From Symbiodinium natans (Eukaryota > Sar > Dinophyceae > Suessiales > Symbiodiniaceae), in contig CAJNDS010000431.1 in the NCBI GenBank assembly GCA_905221605.1, positions 92,501-142,220 on the forward strand: a stretch of DNA of 49,720 nucleotides, written 5' to 3'. The position numbers and the translations under genes are program-made. How positions within the stretch are numbered: position 1 is the first letter of the stretch; each line of letters opens with the position of its first letter. Of this stretch, positions 41,400 to 49,720 are shown piece by piece. The notes beneath the pieces were generated by a model, which made no database searches, was not told the DNA's origin, and saw only the letters and a list, made by a program, of their open reading frames with translations.

Positions 41400-43451
41400 T
41401 TCAAAAGGAATCCTATTCATTCGAGTACGGTTCCGATCAAATTTAATTAACAGGGTTCATAGGGTTCGTGTTATTTTAATAGGGTTCTCATTAAAATGAA
41501 TAAGAAACCCTTTAAAATGAATGAGAACCCTTAATACTAATAAATTCAATAGGAACCCTATTCAAATGAGAAAGAACAATACTGAAGTTGATAGGAATCT
41601 TATTAAAGTTGTAGGAGCCTTACTAAAACAAATGGGACAACTTTATGGAATCTTAGAAACAACAATGGGAATCCTCTATTTAAATCCATAGGAACCCTAT
41701 TTTAAATTAATCGGAGCCGCAAAGTCAACAGGAAGCAGTCTTAAAACTAAGTGGAGGCCCCTCACAATTAATGAGAATATTTTCGTAGAATTAATAGGGT
41801 AAATAGGAATCCTATTAAACTGAAGAGGAATCCTACTCAAATTAATAGAAACCAATCGGACTCTTATAAGACAGAACGTGAACCTTTGGAAAAATAATAG
41901 GAATCCGATTAAAGTGAACATGAGCCTAAACCAACAGGAACCCCTTGAAAGTAATGAGATCCCGTTTAATATTAACACGAACCCCATAATTAAACACGAA
42001 TAAGAATCTGAATAAAACTGATAGGACTCATATTACAAAACATAGGGCCTTATTGCCTTATTAATACTTAGGAACCCTATGAAACTTGTTTTGGGATCCT
42101 CTGAAAGTAAGTAGGAATCCTCTATTGAAGTATCGGAACCGGACAACAGTTAATAGGAAGGAAGCCTATTAAAATGAATAGGAACCCTTAACAAGTTAGA
42201 AAGAACCCGGGTTACAATTCACAGGAATCCTATTAAAACGAGAAGGAATCTTTCTAAATCAATAGGAACCAGTAGGCCTCAAAAAGCAATAGAATCCTTT
42301 AACAAGAACTGATAGGAGTCCTACTAAACTAGTATGAGCCTAATCCAATAGGAATCCTTCAAAATTAATGAGAATCCTATGCGAATCCCAGCAACAAGCA
42401 CAAGAATCCTGTTAAAATTGGTAGGAACCGTGTTTCATTGGTAGGAGCCTTAGGGCGTGATGAAAGGTACAGTTTTAGTATAGATATTAGGTCTTGCTTA
42501 TCGGGGGATGATTGTTTGAGATGTCGTAGCTCAGGTATAGTTTTTAGGACAGATGTCATGTCTTGCGTATTGGGGCGTGATTGATTATAAGGAGGTTTTG
42601 GTACTCTCTCAACATTTTCGTAGAATTAACAGGAATAATAGGAATCCTATTAAACTGAAGAGGAACCCTACTCAAATTAATAGAAACCAATCGGACTCCT
42701 ATAAGACAGAACGTGAACCTTTGGAAAAATAATAGGAATCCGCCTAAAGTGAACATGAGCCTAAACCAACAGGAATCCCTTGAAAGTGAATGAGATCCAG
42801 TTTAATATTAACACGAACCCCATTAACACGAATAAGAATCTGAATAAAATTGATAGGACTCTTATTACAAAACATAGGGGCCTTATTAATAATTAGGAAC
42901 CCTATGAAACTTTTTTTGGGATCCTCTGAAAGTAAATAGGAATCCTCTGTTGAATTATCGGAGCCGGACAACAGCTAATAGGAAGGAAGCCTGTTAAAAT
43001 GAATAGGAACCCTTAACAAGTTAGAAAGAACCCGGGTTACAATTCACAGGAATCCTATTAAAACGAGAAGGAATCTTTCTAAATCAATAGGAACCAATAG
43101 GCCTTAAAAACAATAGAATCCTTTAACAAGAACTGATAGGAATCCTACTAAACTAGTATGAGCCTAATCCAATGGGAATCCTTCAAAATTAATGAGAATC
43201 CTATGCGAATCCCAGTAACATGCATAAGAATCCTGTTAACATTGATAGGAACCTTATTAAATTGGTATGAGCCTTAGGGCGTGATGTCTTAAGATATGTT
43301 GCAAAGGTACAGTTTTAGTGTAGACATTAGGTCTTGCTTATCGGGGGATGATTGTTTGAGATATCGTAGCTAACGTATAGTTTTTAGGACAGATGTCATG
43401 TCTTGCGTATTGGGGCGTGATTGATTATAAGGAGGTTTTGGTACTCTCTCG
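41400..43451. repeat. Short-palindrome-rich AT region with an 840-bp tandem duplication
   Basis: The word TAGGAATCCTA (an odd palindrome) and variants such as AGGAACCCTATTAAA recur every 20-40 bp. About 41776-42611 is repeated at about 42612-43451: TTTCGTAGAATTAA at 41781 and 42616, and TTTTTAGGACAGATGTCATG at 42541 and 43381. Copies differ by point changes and small indels. Minus-strand ORFs here translate the same repeat and are not genes. Confidence 0.88.
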
Positions 43452-43516
43452 AGATTTTGCAGGATTCGAGTTTGTTGCTTGGTACTACCTCGAGAGATGG
43501 TGGCTGGGAGAGAGCC

Positions 43517-44098
43517 TCAGATCACGAAAATCATGGAAAACATTGGTTTTACCAATGTTTTTGAAGGATGGGGCCCAAAAACATCGGCAAAACCAATATT
43601 GTCCATAAAATCCATGGTTTTCAAACCATGTGGCTGGGAGCACCCAATTCACGGATAACATTGGTTTTACCAATGTTTTTGAAGGATGGAGCCCGAAAAC
43701 ATCGGCAAAACCAATATTGTCCATAAAATCCATGGTTTTCAAACCATGTGGCTGGGAGCACCCAATTCACGGATAACATTGGTTCTACCAATGTTTTGAA
43801 GGATAGAGCCCGAAAACATCGGTAAAACCAATGTTATCCATAAAATCCATGGTTTTCAAACCATGTGGCTTAGACCACGACATTCACGGATAACATTGGT
43901 TTTGCCGATGTTTCTGGGCTCCATCCTTCAAAAACATCGGTAAAACCAATGTTATCCGTGAATTGGGTGCTCCCAGCCCCATGGTTTGAAAACCATGGAT
44001 TTTTTGGAAATTATTGGTTTTACCGATGTTTTCGGGCTTCATCTATGAAAAACATTGGTAATACCGATGTTATCCGTGAATTTCGTGCTGCCAGCCAC
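43517..44098. repeat. 118-bp palindromic repeats, three direct copies then inverted
   Basis: CATTGGTTTTACCAATG starts at 43541, 43659 and 43777 (period 118), with a fourth related start at 43894. From about 43905 the same sequence runs in the opposite orientation. Each unit holds two small hairpins, CATTGGT-TTT-ACCAATG and CATGGTTT-TC-AAACCATG, within a longer complementarity (GATAACATTGG ... CCAATGTTATC). No coding capacity. Confidence 0.9.
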
Positions 44099-44201
44099 TC
44101 TTCCCTCGTCGTTCGCGTAAGCAGAATGCCGAAAATCGAAACCGTCGAGACAAAAAAGCAACCAAATAAGCAAAATATGGTAGGTACATGGGGGGGGGCA
44201 C

Positions 44202-44233
<32 letters not shown>

Positions 44234-45204
44234 GATACCTTACGGTAGGCAAAAAGGGACTCCAGAAGGTATATTTGTACATGGAGGAGATTACGTGTCT
44301 AGGGCTCTTCTTCTATCGGGGAGATTTCAAGTGACCTGGTCGATCGTCGAGTTCAGCTTCAGCCAAGGAATGTTGCAAGCGGCCGGATGTACTTGGGCTG
44401 CTTGGGCTTGCGAACCCGCAAGAATCGGACCAGCGCGTGCCCCGAAATGAAGCCGCAAACTACTTGTAGCCGTTTCGTTTCTGTTGGCTGCCTTCCATGG
44501 CGATTTCAACCACGAAAGCCCCACGCTGCTTATAAGCACCAGATGACTCCTAAACCCTCCCGGTCCTAAGCAGCCGTGCAGCTTCCCCACACAACCCTCA
44601 ACCCTCAACTCCAGACCCTGAACCCTAGGAAAAAAAATCCGGGGTTTGCCCCCTAAGTCCGAAGCTCTCAACCCTAAACCCTCCTGCCCTTTAGTCCTGA
44701 ATCCCCAAACCCTGAACCCCAAATCCCAAACCCTATAGACCCTAAGCCCGAATATTGCCTCAAGAAGCTGAAGGTCTGGAGCCCAGGCCCCATGAGCTCA
44801 TTCCGTGGAAGGACACTTTAGAGTTTAGGGTTTTGGGTTTAGATTTTTCGGTTTAGGGCTTGGAACCCAACCAGCCGGGCGGGGATGGGTTTGGGTTTAG
44901 GGCTTGGGGTTGCTATGCCGGGGACCAAGTCTGGAATCAGCATTATTGACCCCGATTGCTTCTGCAAAGATAGAAGTCTGGCTACATACATGTGTGTGGG
45001 GATGGTTAAAAGTTAAAAGGTATGACAGTCGGCAACCCTCGCAAAACTTTGTAAGACGAAACACCAAAACGCCATTAAGAAAGGCTAAGCTCTAAAACCA
45101 CGTGCAGGCTGTAGTGCTTTCAGGAAACCCTCAACCCTAACCCTAAGCCTAAAGCCTGTTTAGGGAGCCGGCAAGTGCCCGGCGCCTGGCCTTGCTTTCT
45201 GTAG
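44099..45204. other. Intron-like unique sequence with repeats
   Basis: (TA)n at 44205-44234, CCCTAAA-like units at 44530-44745 and TTTAGGG-like units at 44820-44910. Between these two blocks, 44756-44795 reads CLKKLKVWSP on the plus strand, a possible exon with poor splice sites. Confidence 0.4.
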
Positions 45205-45251
45205 GACCTGCCAGTGGATGGGGTCACGCCACTCAACGCCATGGCCACTTG
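45205..45251 (+). CDS. Candidate 47-bp exon
   Basis: Clean boundaries: TTTCTGTAG acceptor before 45205 and TTG|GTAAGC donor at 45252. Reads DLPVDGVTPLNAMAT. Sits between CCCTAA-like units (45125-45150) and TTTAGGG units (45297-45310). Likely part of the same plus-strand gene as the S1-like exons. Confidence 0.5.
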
Positions 45252-45727
45252 GTAAGCGGAGACACAGGTGAGGGCGGCTTGAAAAGTGAAGAATTCTAGG
45301 GTTTAGGGTCAAGCGTTTTGGGCCTAGGGCGTCGGGAGCAATGGGTGAATTAAACTGAAGACCCGGCGCCGCCCAACTCGCCTGCCAGGCCCTGTTAAGA
45401 TAGGGGTCGGAATACTTGCTAGCAAGATTCTCTTAATTATGGTCCCTTTGTAAATATACGACAATAGCCCCCCAAAAACCCTAGTCTAATTAGTCAGGCC
45501 CCTATAGTATGCTGCGATGCATGAAGCAAGCTGCGCCTTGAGGCCCGCTACCGAAAGCATTTTCCGCCTGCTTTTTCTCTATCGTTGTCTCCCACTCCCG
45601 ACGGGACTGCCGCCACTGCGCGCAACCTAAACCCTAGACTCCTAGGACCCTCGAAAACAGGTAGCTTTTTCCAAAATGCCCAACATACGTTCGCCTTGTG
45701 ATAGAAACCTCAAAAAGCGCACCCGCA

Positions 45728-46200
45728 AACCCTAAACCCTAAACCCTAAAACCCTAAAACCCTAAAACCCTAAAACCCTAAAACCCCTCAACCCTAAACC
45801 CTAAAACCTTAAACCCTAAACCCTCAACCCTCAACCCTAACCCCCCCCCCCCCCTGTGCTGCAGCTCAGGTTAAGCGAGTCTCCAGCACGGGCATCTTCC
45901 TGGAGCTTGGTTCGGATCTGCTGGGCTTCATGAACGCCAAGGACTGGGAAGTTTCAGGGCGTTCAGGGTTGGGGTTTAGGGTTTAGGGCTAGGGTTTAGG
46001 GTTTAGGGTTTAGGGTTTAGGGTTTAGGGTTTGGGGTATGGGGGTTGGGGGTTGGGGGTTGGGGGTTAGGGTCTAGGGTTTAGGGTTTAGGGTTTAGGGT
46101 TTAGGGTTTAGGGTTTAGGGTTTAGGGTTTAGGGTTTAGGGTTTAGGGTTTAGGGTTTAGGGTTTAGGGTTTAGGGTTTAGGGTTTAGGGTTTAGGGTTT
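45728..46200. repeat. Long convergent telomere-type pair around an S1-like exon
   Basis: CCCTAAA/CCCTAAAA units (45728-45840), C14 run, exon, then TTTAGGG units (45965-46200), including about 17 perfect units at 46077-46198. Confidence 0.9.
45870..45950 (+). CDS. Candidate exon, S1/OB-fold RNA-binding domain
   Basis: GCTCAG acceptor before 45870. Reads VKRVSSTGIFLELGSDLLGF then MNAKDWE, a close fit to an S1 domain core (VxxVxxxGxFVxLGxxxxGFV). The 3' boundary is either AAG|GACTGG (45940) or GAA|GTTTCA (45950). The next predicted exon begins at 46705. Confidence 0.6.
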
Positions 46201-46239
46201 GGGGAAACCTTGAGGCTTTGGGTTCGGTTTAGGGTTGAG

Positions 46240-46690
46240 GGTTTAGGGTTTCTGAGGGCTTGGTGTTTAGCCAGGGTGGTGGACTGCAACAAGATTGGGC
46301 TTTCCAAAGGCCTTCAGAAAACAAGGTTTAGGGTTTGGGGTTTAGGGGTTTAGGGTTTAGGGCCTCTGTTTCAAATCGGTCGGGTCTCTGTGGGGAGGGG
46401 TGCAGGGTTTAGGGATTAGGGGGCTTCAAGCTGGGTTTCGGAAGCTCAGGGCGTCATGGGCATGGGAAGGGAATGCTGGATTAAACCCATCCTCCGCGAT
46501 CCCCAAAACCCCAAGTGAAGCCAACTTGAAACCCAAAACCGTGAATCCTAAACCTTACCCGTAAACCCAAAATACCCTACTAAATACCCGACTAAATGCC
46601 CACCTAAATGCCCCTAAATACCTCAAATACCCTAAATATCTCAAATACCCGAAATACCCTAAACCCTAATTCCTAAACCCGAAACCCATC
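46240..46690. repeat. Foldback intron body: TTTAGGG half, then CCCTAAA half
   Basis: TTTAGGG-like units at 46230-46430 turn, through about 65 bp of unique DNA, into CCCTAAA/CCCTAAATA-like units at 46490-46690. This fills the interval between the exons at 45870 and 46705, so the intron is self-complementary end to end. Confidence 0.7.
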
Positions 46691-46704
46691 CCTAAGCCCG
46701 GCAG

Positions 46705-46743
46705 GAGCTCGCGTCGGAAGACTGGAAATTGTCTCCAGGGCAG
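46705..46743 (+). CDS. Candidate 39-bp exon, S1-domain entry
   Basis: GGCAG acceptor and GGGCAG|GTGCC donor. Reads ELASEDWKLSPGQ. The LxPGQ ending is the usual lead-in to an S1 domain. Phase zero at both ends. Confidence 0.5.
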
Positions 46744-46761
46744 GTGCCAACAAACCGCCCA

Positions 46762-46986
46762 ATTGCTTAAGAACCCCCCAGAAAATGACAATATATTTTC
46801 CTTATAAGGGTAATATAAGAGGGTTCTTATAAAAAAATGAACATATGTTTTCCTTATAAGGGAAATATGAGGATTACGATTCTTTTTTTTTTTTTTTTGG
46901 GGGGGGGGGGTCCTTAAAAGGGTAATATAAGGATGACGTTTTTATTTTAGTTTTTTTTTTGGGGGGGGGGGGGAGTTCTTAAGCAA
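46762..46986. repeat. Foldback with two T-to-G homopolymer switches
   Basis: Left end TTGCTTAAGAACCCCCC faces right end GGGGGGAGTTCTTAAGCAA. Inside are repeated CCTTATAAGGGTAATATAAG words and two T(10-16)G(12-13) runs at 46883-46910 and 46951-46973. Possibly a miniature element. Confidence 0.65.
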
Positions 46987-47069
46987 AATAGGAGTAACTC
47001 CTAAGGCCCCCAAGCAGCCCTGACCCTCGACTCTGGGCCTTCGCACTCCGCAGTTTGCTTGGGTTAGAG

Positions 47070-47140
47070 TTTCGGGTTGAGGGTTTAGGGTTTAGGGTTT
47101 AGGGTTTGGGGTTTAGGGTTTAGAGTTTAGGGTTTAGGGT
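47070..47140 (+). repeat. TTTAGGG array
   Basis: About nine TTTAGGG or near units, ending just before the next candidate exon. Confidence 0.85.
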
Positions 47141-47151
47141 TCGCGACAAAG

Positions 47152-47226
47152 ATCGGCATGCTTTCCGGGGAGGACGCCTTGCAAGAAATGGGAGAAGCAA
47201 ACCTGAAGGAAGACATGAGGCGTCGC
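47152..47226 (+). CDS. Candidate exon, function unknown
   Basis: After ACAAAG the frame reads IGMLSGEDALQEMGEANLKE and on, acidic and helical. The 3' boundary is not clear. It probably continues the same gene. The preceding repeat is TTTAGGG rather than CCCTAAA, an exception to the usual layout. Confidence 0.4.
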
Positions 47227-48089
47227 GGTCAGCAACATCGTCTTCCAGAGAAGGACCTAACACCTCGGACTTCGAACGTTCACAGTTCATGAGGCAGTTC
47301 TAGATCTCAACGGTGCTACCACCAACCCGGATACTACAGGGCATTTTCCGATCTGCAAAAGGCCCAAAGTAATCTGCGGAGCCGATGCCACCCTCGAACC
47401 GTTTACAGCACAGCACCGGCAAGGCCGACACTCTTCGAGCCACCCAGGGTTTAGGGTTTAGGGTTTCGGGTTTAGGGTTTAGGGAGAGACCACCCTGGCC
47501 GCACGCAAAGAAAACACAGCCCTCTCGGTCCTTGCTTTTTCTCGCCGTCGAAGCAGCGCAAGCTTCTGAAGGTAAGCTTCTGTGCCCATTCATCCGCCGC
47601 AATAGCCGATGCCTGCTAAGAGCCGTTGCTGTAACTTTCGTAGGTACGCTGTTTGTTTCAGTAACCCCTTATCCCACCCTTCATGCTATGCCCACGAAGG
47701 TCTGTGCATGCCCTTCGAGGGGTTTGTGCCAAGCTCACGAAAGTTTGCGGCATGTCCGCGAAAGTTTGTGCCACGTCCGTGAAGGTGTGTGTGTGTGTGT
47801 GTGCCATGTCCACGAAAATCCTCCAAAGTTTACGACATTGCCCAAGAAGCCACTAGGGTTTAGATTATATACATGCTGCGGAATGGAGAGGTTGAATTAG
47901 GGTGCGTTACTTATAAGCCTACTTTGTGCCTGCGTTCTTCCAAGTATGTTGGAGGAACCTAAACACGAATGGTGTCCTTTTGGGTCCCCTTTATGGGGGT
48001 ACCTTTGGAGAAGGAGGGGTATGGTGCTAATATAAAGGACCCTTACTGAGAGCACCCCGCCCCAACATCTCCTGCAGTTTCGGGCATAG
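47227..48089. other. Intron-like sequence with short minisatellite
   Basis: TTTAGGG units at 47448-47485. A minisatellite of about 24 bp (CATGTCCGCGAAAGTTTGTG type) with a (TG)n patch lies at 47686-47820. The open plus-strand frame at 47385-47900 runs through these repeats and is not convincing. Confidence 0.45.
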
Positions 48090-48197
48090 GGGTTCCGAGC
48101 TATCGCTGCAAGGTGCTTCAAGTCTACGCGCAGCGCCGCAACGTCGTCGCCGGCCGGGTGAGCGTTAGCTTGCGTCCGGATGAGCCCCTGCAGCAAT
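48090..48197 (+). CDS. Candidate exon, S1-like domain end
   Basis: CATAG acceptor before 48090. Reads YRCKVLQVYAQRRNVVAGRV then SVSLRPDEPLQQ. This fits the last strands of an S1 domain (CKVLxVDxxxRxxSVSLRP). The donor is unclear. Confidence 0.5.
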
Positions 48198-48429
48198 CCG
48201 CGCTCGAGGGGTTCAAGGTTTCGGCTTCTTCTCAAGCCTCAGCCCTCTAGTTCCAGTAAGAGGCAGGAAAACGTTTCAGGGCTCAGAGTATTGAAGCTTC
48301 ATGTTCAAGTCAAGATTGGCTTTTCGGTGGAGCCGGACCTAAGGCGACATTTAGGGGGGAGGGTTTTACCCCTAAACCCTAGTTCCCTAAGCTCGAAACC
48401 CAGGGCCTGGAAGGTTCCTACACCATCGG

Positions 48430-48575
48430 CGTAGGGTTTTAAGGGTTTATAGGATTTCGGGTTTAGGGTTTATAGGATTTAGGGTTTGTAGGATTTAGGG
48501 TTTAGGGTTTTTAGGGTTTATAGGATTTAGGGTTTAGGGTTTTTAGGGTTTATAGGATTTAGGGTTTAGGGTTGA
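48430..48575 (+). repeat. TATAGGATTTAGGGTTTAGGGTT-type repeat
   Basis: Higher-order units of TATAGGATTTAGGGTTTAGG with TTTT spacers, three to four copies, built from TTTAGGG. Confidence 0.85.
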
Positions 48576-48815
48576 CGGTTTAGACCCCATAGTAGCCTGT
48601 AAGAGAAGGACGTCATGTCTTTGGTAAGTGTAAGATGCAGAAGCGCCCTCAGTCTTGAACCCTGAGCCCTGAAAAAACTACAACTTTCGAACCCTCCAGG
48701 ACCCGTAGGCCTTTGACCCCGCCGATTCTGCGGCGAGCAGGTGACGCCACGCCTGCGCTGCGAGGACGCGGTGCACCTATCCACCTCCGGCCCGCTGGAG
48801 GATGGTTTTTTTTTG

Positions 48816-48880
48816 GCTAAACCCTAAACCCTAAACCCTAAACCCTAAACCCTAAACCCTAAACCCTAAACCCTAAACCC
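48816..48880 (-). repeat. (CCCTAAA)9 array
   Basis: Clean CCCTAAA units. The segment at 48576-48815 between this and the TTTAGGG block has no supported exon. Confidence 0.88.
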
Positions 48881-49375
48881 CAAGCCCTTCGGGGTTCAAG
48901 GGCTCTATAGGATTTCGGATTTTCAGTCTTCGGGGATTTCTTTGGGGGGGTTCCAGGTCGAGCCTTAAGGGCTGAGTTCAGGCTTGTAGCGTCGACTTTG
49001 CAGGTTTCGGCGCGGCAAGCTAGGGTTTGTATCGGGTTTATGTAGGGTGTATATAGGGCCTATATAGGGTTTATATAGGGCGTATATAGGGTTTCGGGTT
49101 GATGCGACCCTAGTTTGGGGGGTCGGGGTTCAGGGTTGAGGGTTTAAGGTTTCGAGCTCCCCCCTCCCTGGATTAAGGCTTTGGGGCCTAAATCCTAAAC
49201 CCTAAACCCTAAACTCTGATTTTGGGCGGAAGCTTTGCCAGTGGAACGGTTGAGGATTGCAGAAAAATAGGAGGCTCGGCCCTGGACACTACCCCTAAGT
49301 GGCATGGACCTTTAGGGTCTATTTGGCACGCCCGTTTGTTTACTATTTACAAAACTTCTTGAAAGAAGAAGAAGA
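48881..49375. other. Unique sequence with TATATAGGG repeats
   Basis: GGGTTTATATAGGGCGTATATA-type repeats at 49036-49100. The rest has no gene. Confidence 0.55.

Positions 49376-49720
<345 letters not shown>

Noticed and set aside
41697-42971. Minus-strand ORFs with hydrophobic Ile/Phe/Leu text
   Set aside because: They translate the AGGAATCC palindromic repeat, and the second set is the duplicate of the first.
45405-45520. Possible miniature element with ATAGGGG/CCCCTAT ends
   Set aside because: Only about 7-8 bp of complementarity and no flanking duplication.

Overview
ORGANISM. The window is dinoflagellate nuclear DNA. The decisive sign is a perfect copy of the 22-nt dinoflagellate trans-spliced leader (DinoSL) at 25450-25471. 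Supporting signs are a plant/dinoflagellate-type telomeric unit (TTTAGGG), a GC-rich third codon position in the readable coding segments, short exon-like pieces in long repeat-rich introns, and a long (TTG)n tract at the right edge. I cannot name the species from sequence alone. A Suessiales-type genome would fit.

LAYOUT. 1-3.7 kb: arrays of TTTAGGG or its complement CCCTAAA around short unique stretches. 3.5-8.5 kb, minus strand: a frameshifted non-LTR (LINE-like) retrotransposon with endonuclease, reverse transcriptase and C2H2 zinc-finger parts. 8.5-15.8 kb: more telomere-type arrays, several short exon-like segments, and three copies of a miniature inverted-repeat element with target-site duplications. 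15.8-17.8 kb: an AT-rich satellite of about 387 bp whose unit is itself a long foldback. 18.9-23.6 kb: CT/AG-rich DNA with three near-identical tandem copies of a 1068-bp unit. 23.8-25.2 kb: clustered hairpins and an imperfect duplication. 25.45-33.72 kb, plus strand: a second, much larger non-LTR element that starts exactly at the spliced leader, lies between two (GA)n tracts, and carries ORF1, an endonuclease/RT ORF2 and a large unrecognised ORF3. 33.7-36 kb: microsatellites and minisatellites. 36-48 kb: short plus-strand exon-like segments, several resembling S1/OB-fold RNA-binding domains, separated by introns rich in telomere-type repeats, with an 840-bp tandem duplication and a palindrome cluster between them. 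49.4-49.72 kb: a compound (AGT)n/(TTG)n microsatellite that runs off the window.

HOW IT FITS TOGETHER. Most of the DNA is repeats. The two retrotransposons are the only long coding regions. The exon-like pieces tend to sit in one geometry: CCCTAAA array, short unique segment, TTTAGGG array. An intron between two such pieces therefore starts with TTTAGGG and ends with CCCTAAA, so its two ends could pair in RNA. The clearest new biology candidates are the SL-headed, (GA)n-bounded three-ORF retrotransposon and these telomere-repeat intron ends.

LIMITS. Domain calls come from motifs read by eye. Exon calls are tentative and have no transcript support. Many frame breaks in the large element fall at G runs, so they could be assembly errors rather than decay.
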